Below are positions 6,949 to 13,946 of a stretch of DNA of 13,946 nucleotides, piece by piece (position 1 is the first letter of the stretch; each line of letters starts with the position of its first letter). The notes under the pieces are model-generated. The model was given only the letters and a program-made list of their open reading frames with translations, had not been told where the DNA came from and searched no databases. A program made the position numbers and the translations under genes. The DNA is taken from contig JAILQN010000155.1 of assembly GCA_024699005.1 (NCBI GenBank), positions 1 through 13,946 on the forward strand. The letters run 5' to 3'. The DNA comes from Clostridia bacterium. Lineage in GTDB: Bacteria > Bacillota_A > Clostridia > Oscillospirales > Acutalibacteraceae.

Positions 6949-8294
6949 ATCAATCTCTGAGAAACAACGTTTGCGATCATATCGGCAAGCCGGTCGATCT
7001 GTTCCTCATCTTTGCCCTCGAGCATGACCCTTACAAGGGGTTCCGTGCCGGATGGACGCACAAGCACGCGCCCGGATTTCCCGAGTTCGCGCTCCGCCTC
7101 CTCAATGGCAAGGTTGATGTCTTCATCTTCCGCAAGCCTCAGTTTACCGAAAGCCGAAACTTTAACGTTCTCCAGGACCTGCGGGAATATCTCGACCTCC
7201 GCCGCAAGCTGCCTGAGCGATTTACCCGTAGCCCTGATGATATTGAGCAGTTGGACAGCGGTAAGCTGACCGTCGCCGGTAGTGGCGTGATCCAGGAATA
7301 TGATATGCCCCGACTGCTCTCCGCCGATGTGATAGCCCTTGGCAAGCATCTCTTCCAGCACGTAGCGGTCGCCGACCTTGGTTTGCTCAACGTTGATGCC
7401 GTTCTGCCTGCAGAACTCGAACAGGCCCATATTGCTCATAACGGTGGTAACAAGCGTGTTTCCGTTCAGGCGGTCGTTGTCCTTAAGATATTTCGCGCAG
7501 ATAGCCATGATCTTATCGCCGTCAACGAGTTCTCCGCATTCGTCCACGCAAAGAAGCCTGTCCGCATCGCCGTCAAAGGCAAAACCGAGCATATATCCGT
7601 GCTGTTTTACGTATTCGGAAAGCCCCTTGATATGGGTGGAACCGCAGTTTTTATTTATATTGACGCCGTCGGGTTGGGCGTTGATCACCACGCAGTCCGC
7701 GCCGAGCTGTTTGAACAATTCGTTCGCGGAAACGCTTGCGGAGCCGTTAGCGCAGTCCAGAGCGATCCTGAGACCGTAAAACTGTGAATTCGCGGTCGAC
7801 GCGATATGGTTGATATAATCCCTGACGGCATTCTGCGCGAAAGTGATTTTGCCGACCTCGCCCCCTATGACCTGCGGAGGTTTGCGCACGTCGTCAAGGA
7901 TGATGGCCTCTATCTCCTCTTCCATGGCGTCGGGCAGTTTGTACCCGTTGGAGCGGAATATTTTGATTCCGTTATATTCGCAGGGGTTGTGCGATGCGGA
8001 GATCATCACGCCCGCGTCATACTCATAGGTTTTCACAAGGTAAGCCACTGCCGGAGTGGGTACAACGCCCAGCATAAGCACGTCCGCGCCGACAGAACAG
8101 AGCCCGGCGGCGATGGCGCTCGCGAGCATATCGCCGGATTTTCTTGTATCCATGCCGATAAGCACGAGCGGCTTATGATCCAGATTCTCGGCAAGCACCA
8201 TAGCTGCCGCCCTGCCTATTTTTATCGCGAGTTCGCAGGTGATCTCCGTATTTGCAACGCCTCTGGCGCCGTCTGTACCAAATAGTCTTCCCAT
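6945..8294 (-). CDS. glmM: Phosphoglucosamine mutase GlmM
   Basis: A 449-residue alpha-D-phosphohexomutase, full length. It interconverts glucosamine-6-phosphate and glucosamine-1-phosphate on the way to UDP-N-acetylglucosamine for peptidoglycan. The opening MGRLFGTDGARGVAN is the GlmM N-terminal signature. The phosphoserine is S101 in MISASHNP. The metal loop is DGDADR (241-246). The sugar-recognition loop is GGEQSGH (324-330), and the phosphate-binding loop is RPSGTEP (413-419). All catalytic features are intact. The ATG has AGGAG 6 bases upstream and the gene follows ruvB by 20 bp. In many Firmicutes glmM follows cdaA and cdaR (c-di-AMP synthesis); those genes are absent here and ruvCAB occupies the upstream position. 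Confidence 0.97.
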   Translation of the reverse strand: MGRLFGTDGARGVANTEITCELAIKIGRAAAMVLAENLDHKPLVLIGMDTRKSGDMLASAIAAGLCSVGADVLMLGVVPTPAVAYLVKTYEYDAGVMISASHNPCEYNGIKIFRSNGYKLPDAMEEEIEAIILDDVRKPPQVIGGEVGKITFAQNAVRDYINHIASTANSQFYGLRIALDCANGSASVSANELFKQLGADCVVINAQPDGVNINKNCGSTHIKGLSEYVKQHGYMLGFAFDGDADRLLCVDECGELVDGDKIMAICAKYLKDNDRLNGNTLVTTVMSNMGLFEFCRQNGINVEQTKVGDRYVLEEMLAKGYHIGGEQSGHIIFLDHATTGDGQLTAVQLLNIIRATGKSLRQLAAEVEIFPQVLENVKVSAFGKLRLAEDEDINLAIEEAERELGKSGRVLVRPSGTEPLVRVMLEGKDEEQIDRLADMIANVVSQRLI

Positions 8295-8300
8295 TTTATT

Positions 8301-8305
8301 CTCCT
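8301..8305 (-). promoter_or_regulatory. Ribosome binding site of glmM
   Basis: AGGAG on the minus strand, 6 bases before the glmM ATG, in the 20-bp gap after ruvB. It is the strongest such site in the ruvB-to-ecfA1 stretch. Confidence 0.7.
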
Positions 8306-8314
8306 GTTAAATTT

Positions 8315-9364
8315 TTATCCGAAAAAACTGCCCTGCCCCGACATATTCTGAGCGGAAGGAGGCGATTCGGGTTTTCTCAGCCCCATATGCTCGTAACCCG
8401 CCGGGGTAACTATCCTGCCGCGCGCAGTCCTGCCTATAAACCCTATCTGCATGAGGTAAGGCTCGTAAACGTCTTCTATCGTTACGGCTTCCTCGCCTAT
8501 TGCGGCGGCGATGGTATCAAGGCCGACCGGCCCGCCGTTATAGGAATTGATCATCGTCAGCATAAGGCGGCGGTCTATGGAATCCAGCCCTAATTTATCT
8601 ATATCCATCCGCGCGAGCGCCAGTTCCGCATCCTGCCGGGTGATTATGCCTGAACCCATGACCTGCGCGAAATCACGCGCCCGGCGAAGCAGCCTGTTCG
8701 CTATACGCGGGGTCCCCCTGGAGCGCGAGGCGATCTCATACGCGCCTTCGCTCTCTATATCTATCCCGAGGATCTTCGCACTCCGCTTGACGATGAGAGC
8801 GAGTTCTTCCGGAGTATACAGTTCAAGCCGGAGCAGAACGCCGAACCTGTCACGAAGCGGAGCGGAAAGCGCGCCGGCTCTGGTTGTTGCCCCGATAAGG
8901 GTAAATCGCTTAAGATCCAGTCTCACGCTCCTTGCCGCAGGCCCTTTACCGATAAAGATATCGATGGCGTTATCCTCCATCGCGGGATAGAGTATCTCCT
9001 CTACCTGGCGGGACAGACGGTGTATCTCGTCTATAAAGAGTACGTCACCTTCATTAAGACTCGTCAGCAGCGACGCAAGGTCGCCGGGTTTTGCTATCGC
9101 GGGACCGGATGTCACCCGTATACCGACGCCCATCTGATTGGCGATGATGCAGGCAAGAGTAGTTTTCCCGAGACCGGGCGGTCCGTAGAGCAGGACGTGG
9201 TCGAGGGGCTCGGAGCGCCCGATCGCCGCGTCTATATAGATCCGCATATTCTCCTTGACCTTTTCCTGCCCTATATACTCCTTGAGCGTGCGGGGCCGCA
9301 GCGAGTACTCGGTGTCCTCGTCTGCGGGATTGTACTCGGGTGAGGTCATTCTGTAATCATCCAT
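8315..9364 (-). CDS. ruvB: Holliday junction branch migration DNA helicase RuvB
   Basis: A 349-residue AAA+ motor that forms hexameric rings flanking RuvA on a Holliday junction and drives branch migration. Motifs are Walker [10 protein letters not shown] (61-69), Walker B DEIH (112-115), sensor I GATTRAG (158-164), the arginine finger R171 in LRDRFG, and sensor [12 protein letters not shown] (216-225). A winged-helix DNA-binding domain follows (about 265-335), with the family-typical [12 protein letters not shown] and [10 protein letters not shown]. The last 20 residues are a Ser/Gly/Pro-rich tail. The start is 2 bp after the ruvA stop. No clear ribosome binding site is present, and an in-frame ATG at 9349 is an alternative. 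Confidence 0.97.
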   Translation of the reverse strand: MDDYRMTSPEYNPADEDTEYSLRPRTLKEYIGQEKVKENMRIYIDAAIGRSEPLDHVLLYGPPGLGKTTLACIIANQMGVGIRVTSGPAIAKPGDLASLLTSLNEGDVLFIDEIHRLSRQVEEILYPAMEDNAIDIFIGKGPAARSVRLDLKRFTLIGATTRAGALSAPLRDRFGVLLRLELYTPEELALIVKRSAKILGIDIESEGAYEIASRSRGTPRIANRLLRRARDFAQVMGSGIITRQDAELALARMDIDKLGLDSIDRRLMLTMINSYNGGPVGLDTIAAAIGEEAVTIEDVYEPYLMQIGFIGRTARGRIVTPAGYEHMGLRKPESPPSAQNMSGQGSFFG

Positions 9365-9366
9365 AT

Positions 9367-9963
9367 TTATAACATTCTGGCAAGCGCCGTTTTTATCATT
9401 TCTTCAACCGGAAGTGTCGGATCGACTCCTGAAAGCGCCCGCTGAGCCTCCTGTCTGGTGTACCCCAGGAACTCAAGTGCGCTCAACGCTTCTCCGGTAT
9501 TGGAAGCGGCGGGTTGCGACGTGAACATCTGGGCGCCGCCCTCAGTCAATTGTTCTTCATCGAGGTTGAATTTACCTTTAAGCTCGTTTATTATGCGCAG
9601 AGCCACCTTCGGTCCCACGCCTTTAGCCGCCGTCACGGCCTTGGAATCCCCGGTGGCGACAGCGAAAGCCAGCTTTTCGGGAGTAAACTCCGATAATATC
9701 GCCAGCGCCATTTTCGGCCCGACCCCGTTGACGGAGATCAGCAGCCTGAAGGAGTCAAGCTCATCCGCGGTATAAAAGCCGAACAGATCAAGTGCGTCCT
9801 CACGCACGGACAGATAGGTAAAAAGCGTCGCTTCGTTCCCGGGCTGTCCGATTCGTCTGAGCGTGTTTGCCGACGTCTGGCATAAAAACCCTACGCCCCC
9901 GCAGCTTATGGCAACGGAAGATTGATCGGTCATTATTATCTTTCCTGTTAAACTGTAAAACAT
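9367..9963 (-). CDS. ruvA: Holliday junction branch migration protein RuvA
   Basis: A 198-residue protein of normal RuvA length. RuvA tetramers bind and hold open the four-way junction for RuvB. The N-terminal OB-fold (1-62) ends in [15 protein letters not shown]. Domain II holds two helix-hairpin-helix motifs, with [11 protein letters not shown] (77-87) and [12 protein letters not shown] (113-124). A variable linker (about 132-155) leads to domain III (156-198), the RuvB-contacting helices, with [12 protein letters not shown]. It begins 3 bp after ruvC and ends 2 bp before ruvB, so the three genes are almost certainly co-transcribed. Confidence 0.97.
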   Translation of the reverse strand: MFYSLTGKIIMTDQSSVAISCGGVGFLCQTSANTLRRIGQPGNEATLFTYLSVREDALDLFGFYTADELDSFRLLISVNGVGPKMALAILSEFTPEKLAFAVATGDSKAVTAAKGVGPKVALRIINELKGKFNLDEEQLTEGGAQMFTSQPAASNTGEALSALEFLGYTRQEAQRALSGVDPTLPVEEMIKTALARML

Positions 9964-9966
9964 AGG

Positions 9967-10473
9967 TCAGTATATGGAATTAAGTTTTCCGAGCACCGAG
10001 CCGGAAGTGTGCGCGTGACATACAGCCATTGCCAGAGCGTCGGCGGTATCGTCGGGCTTTGGCACGGCGTCAAGATTAAGCAGGACTTTGATCATCGCCT
10101 GGACCTGCTGCTTCTCTGCCCTGCCGTAGCCCACGACACTTTGCTTGACCTCCAGCGGAGTGTATTCAAAGATAGGTACATTATTTTGTCTGGCGGACAA
10201 AAGGATAACTCCCCTTGCCTCCGCCACGGCGATAGCGGTCTTCTGGTTTGTGTTGAAATAAAGTTTTTCAATAGACATAACGTCGGGGTGATGCTTCGCT
10301 ATCAGAATCGAAAGCTCCGTATAGATCTCGAACAGCCTGTCGTTGAAATCGGTATGCGCCTCGGTGGTTATAGCGCCGAAGTCAATTACTTCAAAACGGT
10401 TGTTCTCAAATCTTATTACGCCGTAACCGATGATAGCGTATCCCGGGTCAATTCCTAAAATAATCAAAAACAT
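9967..10473 (-). CDS. ruvC: Crossover junction endodeoxyribonuclease RuvC
   Basis: A 168-residue RNase H-fold nuclease that cuts Holliday junctions. The catalytic acidic residues are visible: D9 in GIDPGYA, E69 in SIEKLYF, and the C-terminal pair D142 and D145 in DDTADALAMAVCH. FNTNQKTAIAVAEARGV (73-89) is a conserved family block. The frame stays open upstream to 10644 inside tuf, but the true start is the ATG at 10473: it places GIDPG at residue 7 as in the family, and the promoter and terminator lie upstream of it. The presumed ribosome binding site GGGGG is only 3 bases from the ATG. This is the first gene of the long downstream series. Confidence 0.96.
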   Translation of the reverse strand: MFLIILGIDPGYAIIGYGVIRFENNRFEVIDFGAITTEAHTDFNDRLFEIYTELSILIAKHHPDVMSIEKLYFNTNQKTAIAVAEARGVILLSARQNNVPIFEYTPLEVKQSVVGYGRAEKQQVQAMIKVLLNLDAVPKPDDTADALAMAVCHAHTSGSVLGKLNSIY

Positions 10474-10476
10474 AAT

Positions 10477-10481
10477 CCCCC
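10477..10481 (-). promoter_or_regulatory. Possible, unusually close ribosome binding site of ruvC
   Basis: GGGGG on the minus strand, only 3 bases before the ruvC ATG; 5 to 10 bases is more usual. It is the only purine-rich candidate in the roughly 18-base leader. Confidence 0.4.
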
Positions 10482-10497
10482 ATGATCTATTCAATAT

Positions 10498-10526
10498 ATA
10501 ATAGCATATCAAAAACAAAATCTCAA
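10498..10526 (-). promoter_or_regulatory. Sigma-A promoter of ruvC and probably the downstream series
   Basis: On the minus strand: -35 TTGAGA (10521-10526), a 17-base spacer, and -10 TATTAT (10498-10503). The spacer ends in TGC, giving an extended -10 (TGn). Transcription should start near 10490-10492, leaving a leader of about 18 bases before ruvC. The promoter lies just after the tuf terminator, as expected for a new transcription unit. Confidence 0.85.
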
Positions 10527-10540
10527 TAGTTTTACGCAAT

Positions 10541-10576
10541 AAAAAACTCACCGGACGCGAAAACGCGCCCGGCAAG
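10541..10576 (-). terminator. Rho-independent terminator of tuf
   Basis: On the minus strand, a 13-bp stem (5' arm 10576-10564, 3' arm 10559-10547) with three G-U pairs and a strong CG core (GGCGCG/CGCGTC) closes a TTTT loop. Six T residues follow (10546-10541). The stem begins 15 bp after the tuf stop codon. It ends the fusA-tuf unit before the ruvC promoter. Confidence 0.93.
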
Positions 10577-10591
10577 CAAAAAAGCTGAAAA

Positions 10592-11794
10592 TTACTCGTC
10601 GATCTCAATAACAACGCCGGAGCCGACTGTTCTGCCGCCCTCACGGATAGCGAAACGAAGACCGTTCTCTATAGCGATGGGGGTGATAAGCTCAACGCTC
10701 ATAACAACGTTATCGCCGGGCATGCACATCTCGGTGCCTTCGGGAAGGCTGATAACGCCGGTAACGTCAGTAGTCCTGAAATAGAACTGGGGCCTGTAGT
10801 TATTGAAGAAAGGGGTATGCCTGCCGCCCTCATCCTTGGTCAGAACGTAAACCTGACCTTTGAACTTGGTGTGGGGATGAATGGAGCCGGGCTTGGAGAT
10901 GACCTGACCGCGCTCGATCTCTGTCCTCTGGATACCGCGGAGAAGCGCGCCGACGTTGTCGCCCGCCTCGGCGAAATCAAGAGTTTTGCGGAACATCTCA
11001 AGACCTGTGCAGACTGTGGACCTCTTCTCATCGGAAAGACCGACGATCTCAACAGGCTCGTTTACCTTCAGCACGCCACGCTCAACTCTGCCCGTAGCAA
11101 CGGTGCCGCGGCCGGTGATGGTGAAGACGTCCTCAACAGGCATAAGGAAGGGCTTGTCATCCTCACGAGCGGGAGTCGGGATGTAGGAATCGACAGCTTC
11201 CATAAGCTCCCAGATGCAGGCGATCTCGGGGGCATTGACGTCGCCGCCGTCATACTCAAGAGCCTTAAGAGCGGAGCCCTTGATGATGGGGGTGTCGTCG
11301 CCGGGGAACTCGTACTCATCGAGAGTCTCGCGGACTTCCATCTCGACAAGCTCAAGGAGCTCGGGATCGTCGACCTGGTCGACTTTGTTAAGGAAGACGA
11401 TGATATAGGGAACGCCGACCTGACGGGCAAGAAGCAGATGCTCCTTGGTCTGGGCCATAACGCCGTCGGTAGCAGCGATAACAAGGATCGCGCCGTCCAT
11501 CTGCGCAGCACCGGTGATCATGTTCTTGATATAGTCGGCGTGGCCGGGGCAGTCAACGTGAGCATAGTGACGGGTCTCTGTCTCGTACTCAACATGAGCG
11601 GTGTTGATTGTGATACCACGGGCTCTCTCTTCGGGAGCCTTGTCGATATTGGCGTAGTCAACGAAGTCTGCGCCGCCCTTCATAGCGAGGGTCTTTGTGA
11701 TAGCAGCGGTAAGAGTGGTCTTGCCGTGATCGACGTGACCGATGGTACCGATGTTTACATGCGGTTTAGTTCTGTCGAATTTTTGTTTAGCCAT
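10592..11794 (-). CDS. tuf: Translation elongation factor Tu
   Basis: A 400-residue GTPase that delivers aminoacyl-tRNA to the ribosome. The G1 loop is GHVDHGKTT (18-26), switch I includes the [13 protein letters not shown] block, G3 is DCPGH, G4 is NKVD, and G5 is the GSALKAL block. Domains 2 and 3 follow, with [13 protein letters not shown] and the C-terminal [10 protein letters not shown]. Length and motifs are standard. The ATG has AAGGAG 9 bases upstream. It follows fusA as in a str operon but has its own promoter. A strong terminator follows directly, so rpsJ and the S10 operon do not continue from it here. Confidence 0.99.
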   Translation of the reverse strand: MAKQKFDRTKPHVNIGTIGHVDHGKTTLTAAITKTLAMKGGADFVDYANIDKAPEERARGITINTAHVEYETETRHYAHVDCPGHADYIKNMITGAAQMDGAILVIAATDGVMAQTKEHLLLARQVGVPYIIVFLNKVDQVDDPELLELVEMEVRETLDEYEFPGDDTPIIKGSALKALEYDGGDVNAPEIACIWELMEAVDSYIPTPAREDDKPFLMPVEDVFTITGRGTVATGRVERGVLKVNEPVEIVGLSDEKRSTVCTGLEMFRKTLDFAEAGDNVGALLRGIQRTEIERGQVISKPGSIHPHTKFKGQVYVLTKDEGGRHTPFFNNYRPQFYFRTTDVTGVISLPEGTEMCMPGDNVVMSVELITPIAIENGLRFAIREGGRTVGSGVVIEIDE

Positions 11795-11803
11795 TTTGAC
11801 TAT

Positions 11804-11809
11804 CTCCTT
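11804..11809 (-). promoter_or_regulatory. Ribosome binding site of tuf
   Basis: AAGGAG on the minus strand, 9 bases before the tuf ATG, inside an A-rich leader of about 35 bases. Confidence 0.75.
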
Positions 11810-11835
11810 TTTGTTGATCGGATTTAACCGTAAGT

Positions 11836-11863
11836 ATTATAACATAAATAATCAATATTGCAA
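11836..11863 (-). promoter_or_regulatory. Sigma-A promoter of tuf
   Basis: On the minus strand: -35 TTGCAA (11858-11863), a 16-base spacer, and the perfect -10 TATAAT (11836-11841). TGT directly before the -10 makes an extended -10. The surroundings are AT-rich. The site lies in the 123-bp gap between fusA and tuf. I see no strong terminator between fusA and this promoter, only a weak 5-bp GGGAT/ATCCC pairing, so tuf is probably transcribed both from here and by read-through from fusA. Confidence 0.85.
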
Positions 11864-11917
11864 GAGAAAAATAAATGGATTTTCGGGATGTGATTTTGTA
11901 CTTAATCCCCAAACCGT

Positions 11918-13946
11918 TTACTTTCTGCCGATGACCTGTTCGGCTATATTCTTCGGAACCTGAGAATAATGGCTCGGTTCCATAACGAACTGTCCCCTGC
12001 CCTGCGTCTTGGACCGCAGATCGGTGGCGTAACCGAACATGTTGGAAAGCGGCACGAAGGCGTTGACCTGCATGGTGCCCGAACGGGATTCCATTTCCTT
12101 CATTTCGCCTCTTCTTGCGTTTATATCGCCGATGACGTCGCCCACATAATCGTCGGGCACGTCGACGGCGATCTTCATGATGGGCTCCAGCAGGACCGGA
12201 GCGGCCTTTGCCATAGCCTCTCTGAAAGCCATGGCGCCGACGGTCTTGAAGGCCATGTCGGATGAGTCGACCTCATGATACGAACCGTCGTAAAGCGTAG
12301 CCTTGACGTCCACTACCGCGTAGCCGGCTACGCAGCCGGACTGCATGGCAGCCTCGATACCGGCCTGCACAGCAGGGATATATTCCTTGGGCACGGCGCC
12401 GCCCACGACCTCGTTGACGAACTCGAAGCCCTTGCCGGGATTCGGCTCGATCCTGAGCTTGACGTGCGCGTACTGACCGTGGCCGCCCGACTGCTTGACG
12501 AATCGGGTATCCACGTCGGCGTTCGTCGTGATGGTTTCGCGGTATGCGACCTGCGGCGAACCGACGTTCGCCTCCACGTTGAACTCGCGGAACATCCTGT
12601 CTACGATTATCTCCAGGTGCAGTTCACCCATACCTGCGATTATCGTCTGACCGGTCTCTTCATCCGTATAGTATTTGAAAGTCGGATCTTCCTCCGCCAG
12701 CTTCATAAGGGCTATGCCCATACGCTCCTGACCGGCTTTGGTCTTCGGCTCTACGGCAACCCTGATGACGGGCTCGGGGAAATCCATAGCCTCCAGGACG
12801 ATGGGATGCTTGTCATCGCAGAATGTATCGCCCGTTGTCGTATTCTTTACGGCCACGACAGCGGCGATATCGCCCGCGTAACAGGCGTCTATGTCCTGAC
12901 GGTGGTTGGAATGCATCTGCATTATCCTGCCCAGGCGCTCGTGCTTGCCCTTGGTGGAATTGTAGACCGCTGTGCCGGAATGAGCCACGCCGGAATAAAC
13001 TCTGAAGTAACAGAGCTTTCCGACGTATGGGTCGGTCGCGATCTTGAAAGCCAGAGCAGAGAACGGCTCCTCGTCCGAAGAGTGACGCACCTCTTCGTTG
13101 TCAGTGAACGGATTGACGCCCACTATCGGCGGGATATCCACCGGAGAAGGCATATAATCCACGATACAGTCCAGCAGTTTCTGAACGCCCTTGTTTCTGT
13201 AAGATGAGCCGCAGGTTACAGGGACCATCTCGTTTGCAATGGTCGCCTTGCGTATGCAGCCTTTTATCTCGTCTATCGTGAGCTCCTCGCCCTCGATGAA
13301 CTTTTCGAGCAGAGCGTCATCCTGCGAGGCGACAGCCTCTATAAGCTCGGCATGATACTTCTCCGCAAGATCGATCATATCCGAGGGGATCTCCTCCACG
13401 CGCATATCAAGACCCATCTCGTCGTAGTATATGTCGGCGTTCATGGCGACAAGGTCTATTATGCCCTTGAAGTCCGATTCGGAACCTATAGGCAGCTGAA
13501 CAGGTACGGGGTTGCATTTGAGACGCTCTTTCATCATGTCTATGACGTGATAAAAGTCCGCGCCCATAATGTCCATTTTGTTTACGTAGACCATTCTGGG
13601 CACGTTGTACTTGTTCGCCTGCCTCCAGACGGTTTCGGACTGAGGTTCGACGCCGCCCTTTGCAGATAGGACGGTAACGGAACCGTCAAGCACCCTTAAG
13701 GAGCGCTCGACTTCCACCGTGAAGTCCACATGGCCGGGGGTATCGATGATGTTGATGCGATGATCGTTCCAGAAGCAGGTGGTCGCGGCGGAAGTTATGG
13801 TTATACCGCGCTCCTGTTCCTCTTCCATCCAGTCCATTGTGGCCGCACCGTCATGAACCTCACCAAGCTTATGGGTCTTGCCCGTGTAGAACAAGATCCT
13901 TTCCGTGGTAGTTGTCTTACCGGCATCTATATGCGCCATGATGCCG
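11918..13946 (-). CDS. fusA: Translation elongation factor G (5'-truncated by window edge)
   Basis: The reading frame is open to the right edge. About 675 residues are visible and the expected 10-15 N-terminal residues are missing; the first complete codons read [11 protein letters not shown], the G1 loop of EF-G. EF-G is the GTPase that drives translocation and, with RRF, ribosome recycling. G3 DTPGH and G4 NKMD are present, followed by the G' insertion of true EF-G. Domain IV ([16 protein letters not shown] and the VPKEYIPAV region) and the C-terminal GRRGEM-type and [10 protein letters not shown] blocks of domain V are all intact. The apparent start at the internal ATG (13939) is an edge artefact. 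Its place before tuf is that of a str operon, whose rpsL and rpsG should lie beyond the edge. Confidence 0.98.
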   Translation of the reverse strand, partial: GIMAHIDAGKTTTTERILFYTGKTHKLGEVHDGAATMDWMEEEQERGITITSAATTCFWNDHRINIIDTPGHVDFTVEVERSLRVLDGSVTVLSAKGGVEPQSETVWRQANKYNVPRMVYVNKMDIMGADFYHVIDMMKERLKCNPVPVQLPIGSESDFKGIIDLVAMNADIYYDEMGLDMRVEEIPSDMIDLAEKYHAELIEAVASQDDALLEKFIEGEELTIDEIKGCIRKATIANEMVPVTCGSSYRNKGVQKLLDCIVDYMPSPVDIPPIVGVNPFTDNEEVRHSSDEEPFSALAFKIATDPYVGKLCYFRVYSGVAHSGTAVYNSTKGKHERLGRIMQMHSNHRQDIDACYAGDIAAVVAVKNTTTGDTFCDDKHPIVLEAMDFPEPVIRVAVEPKTKAGQERMGIALMKLAEEDPTFKYYTDEETGQTIIAGMGELHLEIIVDRMFREFNVEANVGSPQVAYRETITTNADVDTRFVKQSGGHGQYAHVKLRIEPNPGKGFEFVNEVVGGAVPKEYIPAVQAGIEAAMQSGCVAGYAVVDVKATLYDGSYHEVDSSDMAFKTVGAMAFREAMAKAAPVLLEPIMKIAVDVPDDYVGDVIGDINARRGEMKEMESRSGTMQVNAFVPLSNMFGYATDLRSKTQGRGQFVMEPSHYSQVPKNIAEQVIGRK

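Noticed and set aside
6046..6960. Plus-strand open frame (304 codons) opposite the methyltransferase
   Set aside because: It covers almost exactly the methyltransferase gene, shows no motif and no ribosome binding site, and the minus-strand product has clear SAM-binding motifs.
10474..10644. Upstream extension of ruvC into the 3' end of tuf
   Set aside because: The frame is open but would cross the terminator and promoter, and its sequence has no similarity to a RuvC N-terminus. The ATG at 10473 gives the standard protein.
10817..11827. Long plus-strand open frame (336 codons) opposite tuf
   Set aside because: It lies entirely antisense to an unmistakable EF-Tu gene. Biased codon use in tuf keeps this antisense frame free of stops, and its translation shows no family motif.
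11864..11917. Possible terminator after fusA
   Set aside because: Only a 5-bp GGGAT/ATCCC pairing with a 15-base loop, and the T-rich stretch is not adjacent to it. This is too weak to call.
12275..13207. Long plus-strand open frame (310 codons) opposite fusA
   Set aside because: Antisense shadow of a highly conserved gene, with no recognisable domain; its composition merely mirrors EF-G codons.
1..13946. Mobile element, prophage, CRISPR, toxin-antitoxin or defence system
   Set aside because: I looked for transposase or integrase motifs, terminal inverted repeats, spaced direct repeats and small antitoxin-like gene pairs. All supported genes are core housekeeping genes on one strand, and none of these signatures appears.

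Overview
The window reads as an ordinary housekeeping stretch of a Gram-positive, probably clostridial (Clostridia/Eubacteriales) chromosome with mid-range GC. The evidence is the gene content: a Firmicutes-type EcfA1-EcfA2-EcfT module followed by truA, a CvpA-family protein next to a DUF5711-like membrane protein, AGGAGG-type ribosome binding sites, and sigma-A promoters with extended -10 elements. I cannot name a genus. Every gene I can support is on the minus strand, so transcription runs from high to low coordinates.

Right end (about 10540-13946): the tail of a str operon. fusA (EF-G, start cut off by the window edge) is followed by tuf (EF-Tu), which has its own strong promoter in the 123-bp gap. 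A near-perfect Rho-independent terminator lies 15 bp after tuf and closes this unit.

Middle and left (1 to about 10526): a consensus extended -10 promoter directly after the terminator starts a tightly packed series: ruvC-ruvA-ruvB (Holliday-junction processing), glmM (amino-sugar precursor for peptidoglycan), a RlmI-like SAM methyltransferase without a PUA domain, ecfA1-ecfA2-ecfT (the energising module of ECF vitamin/metal transporters, with no S component here), truA (tRNA pseudouridine synthase), a membrane-anchored DUF5711-like protein with a very acidic cytoplasmic tail, a CvpA-family membrane protein, and the start of pgsA (phosphatidylglycerophosphate synthase). Several junctions overlap by 1 or 4 bases and no gap exceeds 65 bp. 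No internal terminator is evident, so one polycistronic transcript of about 10 kb is plausible.

I found no mobile element, CRISPR array, tRNA, rRNA, riboswitch or defence cluster, and no convincing new multi-gene system. The points most worth a second look are two short heptanucleotide tandem repeats, each just upstream of a membrane-protein start; the unusual coupling of ruvCAB, glmM and the ECF module in one apparent operon, away from their usual Firmicutes partners; and the DUF5711-CvpA-PgsA envelope cluster.
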